A stretch of 64,000 nt of DNA from Aliirhizobium wenxiniae (GCF_014201355.1 NZ_JACHEG010000006.1:173905-237904), one strand, 5' to 3'; shown: positions 53,738-62,732, counted from the first letter of the stretch. Numbers and translations are program-made. The notes: a model not told the origin generated them from the sequence alone.

Positions 53738-54567
53738 TCGAGACATTCGAAAAAGTGGAGGACATCGAGATCCGGCTCCTGCTGGAAGCACTTTATGTCC
53801 GGTATCACTATGATTTCCGCAACTATGCGATGGGATCGATCAAACGCCGGTTGAGACAGGCGCGTGAGCAGCTCGGCTTTGCAACAATCTCTGCGATGCA
53901 GGAGCGTCTACTCCACGACGAAACCATGCTCCCAACGCTGCTTGGCTATCTCACCGTTCAGGTGAGCGAGATGTTTCGCGACCCAAGCTATTTCAAGGCC
54001 ATCCGCGACAATGTCGTTCCACATCTGCGGACCTACCCATCCCTCAAGGTCTGGATCGCCGGATGCAGTTTCGGCGAGGAAGTGTATTCCCTGGCGATCC
54101 TGTTCAGGGAGGAAGGGCTTGAGGACCGCACGATCTTTTACGCCACCGACATCAACCAGGATGCGCTGCAAGGCGCTGAGGCCGGTGTTTATGATCTCGA
54201 CCGGATCCAGCTGTTTACAGAGAACCATCGCAGCTCGGGCGGCAAATCCTCTCTTTCCGACTACTACAGCGCGGGCTACGGCCGCGTCACGTTTGACCGG
54301 ACCTTGAGAGACCGTGTGGTGTTTTCAGACCATAGCCTCGTCACCGACGCGGTTTTCGGTGAGATGCATCTGATATCATGCCGCAATGTGATGATCTATT
54401 TCGACAGACCTCTGCAGGACCGCGCCATTGGCCTGTTCAAAGATTCACTGGCGCGCAAGGGCTTTTTGGGAATTGGGGCCAAGGAAAACCTGCGATTTTC
54501 TGCGCATGCCGATGATTTTCAGGAGTTTGTGCGCGAGGAGAAGATTTACCAAAAGGGTGGGAAATGA
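53722..54567 (+). CDS. CheR-type protein methyltransferase
   Basis: This is a 281-residue CheR. The N-terminal helical domain (EALYVRYHYDFRNYAMGSIK) precedes a SAM site with VWIAGCSFGEEVYSLAIL, then FYATDIN, CRNVMIYFD and GIGAKENLRF. It methylates glutamates of a receptor or partner. It overlaps the hybrid kinase by 16 bases and the CheB gene by 4. No chemoreceptor is encoded nearby, so the kinase's coiled coil may be its target. Confidence 0.93.
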   Translation: MDAAVIETFEKVEDIEIRLLLEALYVRYHYDFRNYAMGSIKRRLRQAREQLGFATISAMQERLLHDETMLPTLLGYLTVQVSEMFRDPSYFKAIRDNVVPHLRTYPSLKVWIAGCSFGEEVYSLAILFREEGLEDRTIFYATDINQDALQGAEAGVYDLDRIQLFTENHRSSGGKSSLSDYYSAGYGRVTFDRTLRDRVVFSDHSLVTDAVFGEMHLISCRNVMIYFDRPLQDRAIGLFKDSLARKGFLGIGAKENLRFSAHADDFQEFVREEKIYQKGGK

Positions 54568-55133
54568 TCAGATCCTTGCCGAGGGCAATCGTGATTGGCG
54601 CGTCTGCCGGAGCGCTCGAGGCGCTGTCGGTAATCCTTCCGGCGCTTCCCGAAGATTTTCGGCTGCCGATTTTTATTGTCGTGCATATTCCGCCCGACAA
54701 GCGCAGTGTGCTAGCCGAACTGTTTCGCGCGAAATGCAAAATCCGGGTGTCCGAGGTCGAAGACAAGGAACCGATACGGCCATCAACCGCCTATTTTGCG
54801 CCGCCGGATTATCATGTTTTGGTTGAGAAGGATCATACTCTCGCCCTCACCAATGAGGAGCCGGTGCTGTTTTCCAGACCGTCGATCGATGTGCTGTTTG
54901 AAAGCGCCGCAGACATCTACGGACCAGATGTTGTCGCTGTGCTCTTGACCGGTGCAAATCACGACGGCGCGAAGGGCCTTCTTCTGATCGCGAGGGCCGG
55001 CGGAGAGGTGATCGTCCAAGATCCCGAAACAGCATTTGCCGCCGCGATGCCCCAAGCGGGACTGGATCTTTGCCCGGACGCGGCGGTTTTATCGCTTCAG
55101 GGCATAACTGACTATTTGAGGAGAGTGGGCTGA
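54564..55133 (+). CDS. CheB-type methylesterase (no receiver domain)
   Basis: This is a 189-residue CheB catalytic domain only. Catalytic Ser is in IGASAGALEAL, His in VVHIPPDKRS, and Asp in LTGANHDGAKG. It removes methyl groups placed by CheR. The normal receiver domain is absent, so control must come from elsewhere, perhaps the free receivers in the neighbouring kinases. It overlaps CheR by 4 bases. Confidence 0.93.
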   Translation: MIRSLPRAIVIGASAGALEALSVILPALPEDFRLPIFIVVHIPPDKRSVLAELFRAKCKIRVSEVEDKEPIRPSTAYFAPPDYHVLVEKDHTLALTNEEPVLFSRPSIDVLFESAADIYGPDVVAVLLTGANHDGAKGLLLIARAGGEVIVQDPETAFAAAMPQAGLDLCPDAAVLSLQGITDYLRRVG

Positions 55134-55134
55134 G

Positions 55135-56679
55135 ATGGATCAGGTATCGTTTCTATTGGTCGACGACCTCGAAGAGAATCTGCTCTCTCTTGAGGCCCTG
55201 CTACGCCGCGAAGGGCTGAACCTTTTAAAAGCGCGATCGGGAGACCAGGCGCTGGAGCTCTTGCTGGAGCATGATGTCGCCCTCGCTCTGATCGATGTTC
55301 AGATGCCAGGGTTAAATGGCTTCGAGCTTGCCGAACTTATGCGTGGCAATGAGCGAACCCGGCGTGTCCCGATAATTTTCGTCACGGCCGGCAACACCGC
55401 AGATAGCCGCTGGCGGTTTCAGGGTTATGAGGCCGGCGCGGTCGACTTTATCCAGAAGCCAATCGAGCCAGACGTCCTGCGCAGCAAGGCTGAGGTGTTT
55501 TTCGAACTCTTCCGTCAACGGCAGCAAATCGCAGAACAAAGGGACGAGCTTCAAAAACAGGCCGAGGCGCTGAAGGAAGCCGACCGCCGTAAGGACGAGT
55601 TCCTCGCCACGCTGGCGCATGAGCTGCGCAATCCGCTGGCCCCACTTCGCAATGGTCTCGACATTCTCCAGCGTAATCCAGCAGGCGAAAATTCCGGCGA
55701 AATCCGCAACATGATGGATCGACAACTTGTTCATCTCGTCAGGCTGATCGATGATCTTCTTGATGTTTCCCGGGTCAGCCAGGGAAAAATCGAACTCAGG
55801 CGAGATACGGTGCGGATTGACGGAATCATCAGATCGGCGATTGAATCAAGCCGCCCGCTAATTGACGCGGGAGGGCACGAGCTGATGGTCGATCTGGCTG
55901 AGGCTTCGCTCTGGGTTGACGGCGATCAAATCCGCCTGTCGCAGGCGATTGGCAATCTCCTCAACAATGCCGCCAAATATACTCCGCGCGGAGGTCAGAT
56001 CAGCATTGTTGCCGCAGCTGAAGGGCAGCAGGCCATAGTGAGGGTGACCGATAATGGCGTCGGAATACCGGAGAACATGAAGGCCAAGGTCTTCCAGTTG
56101 TTCACACAGATCGACGACCATCTCAATCGTGCACAAGGCGGCCTCGGAATTGGCCTTGCTCTCGTCAACCAACTCGTTGAAATGCATGGCGGCACGGTTG
56201 ACGCCCACAGTTCCGGGCCAGGAACAGGCAGTACATTCACGATCAGGCTTCCTCTTGTTTCCGCGCCACAGATCATCACGACCAGTGAGCCGCAGACTAT
56301 CGAACTTTCCTCGTTCCGATCGTTGAGAGTACTGGTGGTCGACGACAATCCGATCATCGCCGATACGCTCGGAATGATGCTTGAGGATATCGGCCATCAG
56401 TTCGAGGCGGTGCATGACGGCAGAGAGGCGCTGGATGCCGCGATGGACTACGGTCCCGACGTCATCCTGCTCGATATCGGACTTCCAGGCATGGACGGGT
56501 ATGAGGTCTGCAGGGCATTTCGCAGCCAAGCGCGGTTTCAAAATACCCCGATCATCGCGCAGACCGGCTGGGGTCAGGAGCGCGACAAGGAATTGGCAAG
56601 TGAGGCAGGTTTCAACTTCCATCTGACAAAACCGGTTCCATTGGGGCAGCTTCAAAAAGTGTTCGCCGATCTGGCCTAA
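55135..56679 (+). CDS. REC-HisKA-HATPase-REC hybrid kinase
   Basis: This is a 514-residue soluble kinase. An N-terminal receiver (ALIDVQMPGLNGFELAEL) is followed by a coiled linker, HisKA (LATLAHELRNPLAPL), HATPase (NLLNNAAKYTPRGG, then GGLGIGLALVNQL) and a C-terminal receiver (VILLDIGLPGMDGYEV). It probably receives phosphate from the upstream hybrid kinase. It is the last gene of the operon, 1 base after CheB. An IS5 remnant lies just beyond its stop. Confidence 0.95.
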   Translation: MDQVSFLLVDDLEENLLSLEALLRREGLNLLKARSGDQALELLLEHDVALALIDVQMPGLNGFELAELMRGNERTRRVPIIFVTAGNTADSRWRFQGYEAGAVDFIQKPIEPDVLRSKAEVFFELFRQRQQIAEQRDELQKQAEALKEADRRKDEFLATLAHELRNPLAPLRNGLDILQRNPAGENSGEIRNMMDRQLVHLVRLIDDLLDVSRVSQGKIELRRDTVRIDGIIRSAIESSRPLIDAGGHELMVDLAEASLWVDGDQIRLSQAIGNLLNNAAKYTPRGGQISIVAAAEGQQAIVRVTDNGVGIPENMKAKVFQLFTQIDDHLNRAQGGLGIGLALVNQLVEMHGGTVDAHSSGPGTGSTFTIRLPLVSAPQIITTSEPQTIELSSFRSLRVLVVDDNPIIADTLGMMLEDIGHQFEAVHDGREALDAAMDYGPDVILLDIGLPGMDGYEVCRAFRSQARFQNTPIIAQTGWGQERDKELASEAGFNFHLTKPVPLGQLQKVFADLA

Positions 56680-56689
56680 CGTGCCACTA

Positions 56690-57525
56690 GGCAGTGTCCC
56701 CATAAACAGGGTTCATCTTGGCAACGGTGTGTGATTCAATCTCTTTGAAAGGAGATTGCCATGCGCCGTCACGAATTGAGCGACGAAGAATGGACTATCA
56801 TCGCACCGCTTCTGCCGACCAATACCCGTGGAGTTGAACGTGTTGACGATCGCCGAGTATTCAATGGCATCCTTTTGGCGCTTCAGAACCGGATCGTCCT
56901 GGCGCGACGTGCCGGAACGTTATGGCCCGCGCACGACACTCTACAATCGGTTTTCCCGCTGGCGCAAAGCAGGTGTCTTGGATGCCTTCTGGGTGCCGTT
57001 TCAAAGTGTTACGACGGCGATATCGTGATGATCGAATCATCCTGTGTCCGCGTTCACCAGCATGGTGCTAATGCTAAAAAGGGGGCTGCCGATCCTTGCA
57101 TGGGACGTTCTCGCGGAGGCCTGACGACGAAGATCCATGCTCTTGTCGATGCTGATGGCTTGTCGGTTCGCCTGGAGCTACCGCATGTCAGGCGGCCGAT
57201 GATCCTATGGCTGAGAAGCTGTTGAGCGACCTGAAAACCGGCGCGACGATCTTTGCCGACAAAGCATACGACACTGATGCAATTCGTAATTTTGCCAAGC
57301 AACGCAAATGCTGGGCGAACATCCCCAAAGGCCAATCGAAAGCAGACATTCAGCTCCAGTCGCTGCGTCTACCGTTAGCGCAATCTCGTCGAACGGTTCT
57401 TCAACCGCATCAAGCAGATGCGCGCCTCGCGACGAGATACGACCGGCGTGCTGACAACTGCCTCGCAGCTCTCAAGCTGGCAGCGACAAGGATATGGATT
57501 GCCTCAGCTAATGAGTCCGCGTCCT
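56690..57525 (+). mobile_element. IS5-family remnant
   Basis: Left end starts near GGCAGTGTCCCC, 10 bases after the kinase stop. The expected matching right end is not found past 57520, so the right end is degraded or lost. The boundary on the right is approximate. Confidence 0.6.
56761..57525 (+). pseudogene. IS5-family transposase, frameshifted
   Basis: Blocks in different frames: MRRHELSDEEWTIIAPLLP, then RVFNGILLAL, then SRGGLTTKIHALVDADGL, then MAEKLLSDLKTGATIFADKA and finally RLATRYDRRADN with the end near NESAS. Several frameshifts. Inactive. Confidence 0.8.
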
Positions 57526-57957
57526 CGGATGTACTTGAGACTTCCGTTTATGTTTGTAGTGGCCAGACCCGCCCAGGGATTGGCTCCCGCATTGCCCTTG
57601 CCGAAACTTATTCAGCAGCTACCTCTAATAAAAGGAGTATATAGCCGGAAGAATGACATCGCCCGTGGTCGCTTTTGTCCTGTCCTTGGCGGAATCGTTT
57701 GTCGTATGGAACGGTTTTGCCGGTAGCAGTCGGTCCCGGCTAGCTTACGCTTAGCCTCCTGCGGCTGCTTTTTCTCCACCAAAACCGTGTCGAGAATTCC
57801 CGGGTTCCTGCCCGAACCGGGCGTTGCTATGCTGAACGCTCCGATATTCTTCAATGTCCTTCCCGGATCTCGGCTTGCCGCCGGTTGATCCGTGCGAGCA
57901 GCAACTCTCTTCGATCTGCTGTCGTGCTGCTCGTTGCTCCAGCCATCTTCCGAGGCA
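57526..57957. other. Intergenic region without recognisable gene
   Basis: About 430 bases between the IS5 remnant and a broken cyclase gene. Only Arg-rich, unconvincing frames are present. Confidence 0.35.
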
Positions 57958-58975
57958 TTACCGCGGACGAGCCCTTGTCCGCACCTCGCCGCCGGCTCTA
58001 TCCGAGGTGGCATAATGCGCCCTCTTATGATCGTACATCAATGCGTCCGCGCGCCGAACGACCGCCTCGATCGTCTCACCGATTTCGCTGGTTGCGACTC
58101 CGTAGGACATGCTGAGCGGCGCGTTGGAGTAAAACTGAAATTGTTGATCTTTAGGAGTTCCATGATCGTATCGACCATCGAGCCTGCTGCTTTTGCGTCG
58201 GCTCCGGGCACGAGTACGGCAAACTCGTCACCGCCGATCCGGCACGCATGGTTCGATACCGAGACGGCACCATTGAGGATCTCGCCGAAACGCCTCAGCA
58301 GGCCGTCACCGGCATCGTTACCGAGCTGATCGTTAGCTTCCTTCACCCCGTTGAACTCGATAATGATGGCCGACACCGGGCGAAGCGACCTGCGCTCCAA
58401 CCGGTTCATCTCGTCGGCGTAAAAGGCGCTATTATATAGTTTGGTCAGCACGTCGTGCTTGCCGAGATATTCGAGATAGGCATCCGCCTTCTTGCGTGCC
58501 GTGATGTCGCCAAGCGCCACCTGCACGCGTGACCAATCCATCTCTTGGCCCGGAAAGACCGAGAAATGCAGCAGGATATGCCGTACGGAGCCGTCGAGGG
58601 CGCAATTTATGCCTCGCGATGATGAAAAAGGTTGCCGCTCCAGAGCTCTTCCGCCTTAATCAGAGACGTGAGCAGCCTCCCCGGGCTGATCGACTGGCAC
58701 AACGATGCCACATATCGGACGGGCACCCCATCCTTGTCCCTGAACCCTTTTCCGAACAAACAAACGCTTACAAATTGACCGTCCAAATTTAGAACCCGGC
58801 AATGCTCCTGTTGTGCTGTGTGCTCAACGAGGCTTTCGCGAATCGCTTTGGCCAAGCGAGGCAAGTCGTCAGGCTGAACGAGAGCCAGATAATCCTCGAT
58901 CGGCAGCCCTCGTTCAGCCGAGACCCCGGTTATCCCAGATAAACGCGCCAGCGCGCCATCTGCCTAAAGCAAGTT
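57958..58975 (-). pseudogene. PAS-GGDEF diguanylate cyclase remnant
   Basis: Blocks in order on the minus strand: ALARLSGITGVSAERGLPIE and IEDYLALVQPDD (PAS region), VQVALGDITARKKADAYLEY, KHDVLTKLYN, then RIGGDEFAVLVPGAD, then SMSYGVATSEIGETIEAVV and VRRADALMYDHKR. The catalytic GGDEF is intact, but at least three frameshifts separate the blocks and the 5' end is missing. Inactive. Confidence 0.78.
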
Positions 58976-59316
58976 GTGTGGCAGGTACCAGGTAAAAGAA
59001 CCGGCGTCTGGCGCTCTATAGAGCAGGACGTTACTGCCTGTGCTGCGCCCGCATTCGTGCTTGTGTCGTTATTCTGTTCGGATTGCGCAGCGCCCTGGGT
59101 GCCGCCCGGAGCGCCACAGTTTGTGTTCGAGCTATCGCCGGTCTGGCTACCATCCTGCTATCACCGCCAGAGTTATTACTGCCGTTAGATTCGCTGTCGC
59201 TACTGGTAGCGCTGCTGTTGCCACCGTCACCGCTGTTGTTGCCGCGACCGGTTCCGCTGCTTTGAGCCACGGCCGGAGTTGCCAGATTCCGTTCCGCTGT
59301 TCTGTGCGCTCCGCAT
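58976..59316 (-). pseudogene. Broken Ser/Gly/Asn-rich low-complexity gene
   Basis: From ATG 59316 (with GGAGG upstream) one frame gives MRSAQNSGTESGNSGRGS, the next gives GTGRGNNSGDGGNSSATSSD, and a third gives DGSQTGDSSNTNCGAPGGTQ, each keeping the same composition. Two frameshifts join them into one low-complexity Ser/Gly/Asn/Gln-rich chain. Function unknown; it resembles a disordered or secreted linker protein. Confidence 0.55.
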
Positions 59317-59366
59317 CCGGAACCTCCGGAATCTCCTCCTAATATGGTGATGAGCAGGACTTAAAA

Positions 59367-59576
59367 ATGGTCGGGCCACAAGACAAGAATTTTCTTCAAG
59401 AGAAGACAGAAGCGCCCGCCGCGAGAGCTAAGAACGCAAAGTTGGGCCGCGGCTTCATCATAGTACTGAGCTGTTTTGCAGCCTTCGTATTTTTGCCTTG
59501 GTTAATAACGCGGTCTTTGGGCTTAGCTTCGCGTGGGGGCGTCTCCGTACACGGTCTTGTCATCAGCCAAAAGTAG
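59367..59576 (+). CDS. Small membrane protein
   Basis: This is a 69-residue protein with a charged N-terminus (MVGPQDKNFLQEKTEAPAAR) and one hydrophobic segment (GFIIVLSCFAAFVFLPWLI). No family recognised. Confidence 0.45.
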   Translation: MVGPQDKNFLQEKTEAPAARAKNAKLGRGFIIVLSCFAAFVFLPWLITRSLGLASRGGVSVHGLVISQK

Positions 59577-59784
59577 CGCACCTGCACCTGTGTTTCGCCA
59601 GACAGGATCCCCTCCCGGACCTTAGGCTCCTTTTACAAGAGCGGACCTTTTGTCGTGTGTGCTCCTCAAGCTTCGTTCCAGTTGGTTTCCTGTCGACCGT
59701 GAGGATTAGGGTTGTCATAGGAAGGGCGATTGAAGTGGGAACTTGCATCTTTAAGTTTTATGTCATTAACTTGGGGATTTCATC

Positions 59785-60102
59785 GTGTCTGCTGAGGATG
59801 TTAAATTTTCACAATGCTTTGACTATGGGCGCAGAGCTGCGAGGATCGGGATGCCTCGCACAACAAATCCCTACCTTGAAGAAGGCTCGATTGAACTGGA
59901 TGCATGGATCGAAGGGTTCGAAACCGTGGCCAACACGGAGATAATCCCGATCGAGCGAGTGCATCTTTTTCATCGCGGCAAAGAAGCGGCCGAACGGGGC
60001 GAACCCGCATCGGTGTGTCCATATACAAATGACGACAATCCTGAGCGGATGGAAATATGGCTTTTGGGTTATGCGCCACATGTCGAACCGCAACCAATTT
60101 AA
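59785..60102 (+). CDS. Double-RMF-like protein, second copy
   Basis: This is a 105-residue paralogue of the protein at 39556-39897. It starts at GTG 59785 with GGGGA upstream (MSAEDVKFSQCFDYGRRAAR). Unit 1 has GRRAARIGMPRTTNPY and a Trp; unit 2 has GKEAAERGEPASVCPY, then a Trp and Gly. It differs mainly at the C-terminus. No matching stress promoter box is seen upstream (the nearest GGAAC is one base off). Function inferred as for its paralogue. Confidence 0.72.
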   Translation: MSAEDVKFSQCFDYGRRAARIGMPRTTNPYLEEGSIELDAWIEGFETVANTEIIPIERVHLFHRGKEAAERGEPASVCPYTNDDNPERMEIWLLGYAPHVEPQPI

Positions 60103-60108
60103 TAGGAC

Positions 60109-60128
60109 GGCGTGTGCCACGGCACGCC
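60109..60128 (+). terminator. Hairpin after the double-RMF-like gene
   Basis: GGCGTG / CACGCC stem, 6 bases after the stop codon, followed by CTTCTG. Weak T-run, so possibly a terminator. Confidence 0.4.
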
Positions 60129-60240
60129 CTTCTGAGCCGCAGGAATTCAGCCGTCGCTTGGAGGCCCTATGTTTCTAAGCTGCCAAACTGTCTTGTGATT
60201 GTAGAAACCTCCGCCCTTTGGCGGCCAAAAGAGGTTGCCA

Positions 60241-60369
60241 GGGACTATCCATAAGGCCAAGGGCAATGCCCAGCAGGCTAAAGTCTATGTGAAAGATGTT
60301 GTCGACAGGGCCTTACCTACAAACAGAACCCCGGCACAGTATGTCGAGGTTTTCTTCGCACGCGATTAG
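60241..60369 (+). pseudogene. Possible CsbD-like remnant
   Basis: A frame without a start codon reads GTIHKAKGNAQQAKVYVKDV and then VDRALPTNRTP before a stop at 60369. The AKGNAQQAK pattern resembles CsbD-family stress proteins, but only about 40 residues remain. Weak assignment. Confidence 0.35.
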
Positions 60370-60776
60370 ATTGTTCCCGGGAAATATTCTGGTTGGGCGC
60401 TATCGCCAGGATCTTCGGCTACCGCCAACAGTGCGACAAGCGCATCATGTTGTGGCCCGGCAGGGCCTGCGTTGAGAACGTCCCGAACCGTCGTAACTGT
60501 CGCATGGCCACCTGACGGCAGGTTCCCACGATGAAGCACGACGATTGCACCGCGATCATTTTTCCCGATCGACCAAGTGTCACCGTTTGAACTTCGCGAG
60601 AATTCTTTGACGTCTGAGAGGTCAGATGCCGCGGGCAACATTTGGGCTTTCTCCAAATGCCCGTGATCTGCGGAACGCAGATTGGCCTGGGCCTCCTGCA
60701 AAAGAGTTTCACGGTTTTCGTCTGCGTGTTCGCCGGTCCGCGCAGCATCACTGGCCAGGTCGAGCTCTTCTGGCAT
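60366..60776 (-). CDS. Conserved hypothetical protein
   Basis: This is a 136-residue acidic protein from ATG 60776 (MPEELDLASDAARTGEHADE). The second half (GDTWSIGKNDRGAIVVLHRG and TVTTVRDVLN) forms a strand-rich region. GAGAGGA precedes the start, and an EcfG-type box lies 46 bases upstream of it. Function unknown. Confidence 0.6.
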   Translation of the reverse strand: MPEELDLASDAARTGEHADENRETLLQEAQANLRSADHGHLEKAQMLPAASDLSDVKEFSRSSNGDTWSIGKNDRGAIVVLHRGNLPSGGHATVTTVRDVLNAGPAGPQHDALVALLAVAEDPGDSAQPEYFPGTI

Positions 60777-60822
60777 ATTAAGTCCTCTCTCAATAGTTGA
60801 ATATCCGGTCCACCACCCAGTT

Positions 60823-60847
60823 AACCGGCAGGGTCGATAACGGTTCC
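60823..60847 (-). promoter_or_regulatory. EcfG-type promoter
   Basis: On the minus strand: GGAAC, 16 bases, GGTT (GGAAC-N18-TT), 46 bases before the start at 60776. Confidence 0.6.
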
Positions 60848-60998
60848 GAGGTTGCCGGAGAGCAAGAGAATCCGGGACCATCCACGATCGAAACTTCCCT
60901 TGCTCGATCCCGCTTATGCGCTGCAAGTACCCTGGCCCTTGATGGCGCGGAGTCTATTTAAGGGAGGTGGTAATTTCGCATTTTGAGGAGAAGCGGCA

Positions 60999-61868
60999 TT
61001 GAGTATCGCGACGAGCGGCCGGGATTTCGACACCTCCAAATTTTTCGGAGGAATTGCACGCGGTATTGCAGGGGCACTCCTCTTCGCACTACCTATGCTC
61101 ATGACAATGGAGATGTGGGAACTGGGCGTTTATATGGATCGCAGCCGTCTCCTGCTCCTGCTCCTCCTCAACATACCTCTGCTGATCGTTCTTTCCGATA
61201 GGGTGGGCTTCGAAGAGACCTCGACATGGAGGCAAGCAATCCGCGATGCGAGCATTGCCTATGCTCTTGGCATCCTTTCCAGCGCTTTGATCCTTGTCGC
61301 GATTGGGGTGATCAAGGAAGATCAGTCAACGCACGAAATAATCGGCATGATCGCGCTCCAGGCCGTTCCTGCGAGCATTGGTGCGATGCTGGGCCGGAGC
61401 CAACTCGGTGGGCAGTCGGGCGATGACCATCACGGAGACGGAAGCGCCGATGATGACCCTGTTCACGAAAGGGAGACAAGCTACGCAGGTGAGCTGTTTC
61501 TCATGGCTGTGGGTGCCTTGTTTCTGAACCTTAACGTCGCCCCCACGGAAGAAATGATCCTCCTGTCGTACAAGATGACGCCTTGGCACGCCCTTGTCAT
61601 CATCGTCGGCTCGCTAGCCGCCATGCACGGCTTCGTGTACGCATTGTCGTTCAGGGGAAGCCATGATCTTGCCGAGGGAACGCCAAGCTGGCATGCCTTT
61701 GTTCGTTTTACATTGCCTGGGTACTTGATCGCTGGCTTGATCAGTGCCTATTGCCTTTGGACGTTCCATAGAACCGATGACATGGGATCCACCCAAATCC
61801 TGATGATTGTCGTCATTCTGAGCTTTCCCGGCGCCATTGGCGCGGCGGCGGCTCGACTAATCCTGTGA
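60999..61868 (+). CDS. TIGR02587 family membrane protein
   Basis: This is a 289-residue integral membrane protein with about seven hydrophobic segments, matching the TIGR02587 (DUF2391-type) family. A hydrophilic His/Asp-rich loop (GDDHHGDGSADDD) lies near residues 147-160. It starts at TTG 60999 with GAGGAG upstream. The next gene, TIGR02588, follows after 7 bases. The pair recurs in many bacteria; function unknown. Confidence 0.8.
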   Translation: MSIATSGRDFDTSKFFGGIARGIAGALLFALPMLMTMEMWELGVYMDRSRLLLLLLLNIPLLIVLSDRVGFEETSTWRQAIRDASIAYALGILSSALILVAIGVIKEDQSTHEIIGMIALQAVPASIGAMLGRSQLGGQSGDDHHGDGSADDDPVHERETSYAGELFLMAVGALFLNLNVAPTEEMILLSYKMTPWHALVIIVGSLAAMHGFVYALSFRGSHDLAEGTPSWHAFVRFTLPGYLIAGLISAYCLWTFHRTDDMGSTQILMIVVILSFPGAIGAAAARLIL

Positions 61869-61875
61869 GGCTCCG

Positions 61876-62286
61876 ATGACGAAAATCTCGAACGGCAGAA
61901 ACATCGAAGCCAGCGCGCCCCACTGGATAGAATGGGTGACAGGTGCGATATCGGCGATAATCGTTCTTACCGTCATCGTCTGGATTGGCAAGGATGGCAT
62001 CCTGGACCGCGACAGGTCGCCGGACCTCCATGGGCAGGTCGTGCAGACAGAAGAGCGCAGTGATGGCTTTCAAGTCCTTTTCGAAATCCACAACGATTCC
62101 AGTGTCACAGCGTCCCAGGTGAAAGTTCGAGGAGAATTGAGAGATCAAGGCTCGGTACTGGAGAGCTCCGAAAGCGTATTAGATTATGTTCCCGGGCACT
62201 CGAGAGCTGGTGGAGGGCTGATCTTCCGGCAAAATCCAGCGGGGAAAGAGCTGACAGTCAGACCAACGGCTTTCGACGAGCCGTGA
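61876..62286 (+). CDS. TIGR02588 family protein
   Basis: This is a 136-residue protein with one N-terminal membrane segment (AISAIIVLTVIVWIG) and a soluble beta-rich domain (FEIHNDSSVTASQVKVRGEL), matching TIGR02588. It always pairs with TIGR02587 in my memory of the family. Probably an anchored periplasmic partner. Confidence 0.8.
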   Translation: MTKISNGRNIEASAPHWIEWVTGAISAIIVLTVIVWIGKDGILDRDRSPDLHGQVVQTEERSDGFQVLFEIHNDSSVTASQVKVRGELRDQGSVLESSESVLDYVPGHSRAGGGLIFRQNPAGKELTVRPTAFDEP

Positions 62287-62445
62287 TCCGAAATCGTGCT
62301 GGGTACATCCGCAGTCAGATGCGTTGGTCATTGCGTTCAGCGAACGTAGGATCACTGCCCCCGGCCTCATTTTCGGGTCCGAGGCACTTTCTAGCGAGCC
62401 GGCGGCGCTAATGAGAGAACCGTGAACCGAACACGCGGAGTGCTC

Positions 62446-62583
62446 ATGATCGCTGCGGGTCTGCTGGCTACAGAAAAAAAGGCGCCAATGCGCCGTCAAC
62501 CAAACCTATGGTGGGCGACCAAGGAGATCAGAGTGGTTGACGATCGCATCGGAGCTGTCGCTATTCTGGCTGACGCCAACTAA
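62446..62583 (+). CDS. Possible small protein
   Basis: A 45-residue frame with GGAG 6 bases upstream of the ATG (MIAAGLLATEKKAPMRRQPN at the start). No family. It lies in an otherwise empty stretch (62287-62732). Confidence 0.28.
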   Translation: MIAAGLLATEKKAPMRRQPNLWWATKEIRVVDDRIGAVAILADAN

Positions 62584-62672
62584 CCTGTCACGTCCCCCGG
62601 CCCAACATGAGGCGAACCCAGTTATTGACGTCATTACACCCAAGGCGAATACCACCACCGACGGCCGGCTCT

Positions 62673-62697
62673 GGAACTATGGCTGGCTCAGACAGTT
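62673..62697 (+). promoter_or_regulatory. EcfG-type promoter
   Basis: GGAAC, 18 bases, TT, 35 bases before the start at 62733. It would also drive the second cupin gene. Confidence 0.5.
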
Positions 62698-62732
62698 CCT
62701 CCTCCCGATAAAGCGTGAGGTGAATAAATTCG

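Noticed and set aside
59690..59720. A GGAAC box upstream of the second double-RMF-like gene.
   Set aside because: The TT is not at 18 or 19 bases, so I did not count it as an EcfG-type promoter.
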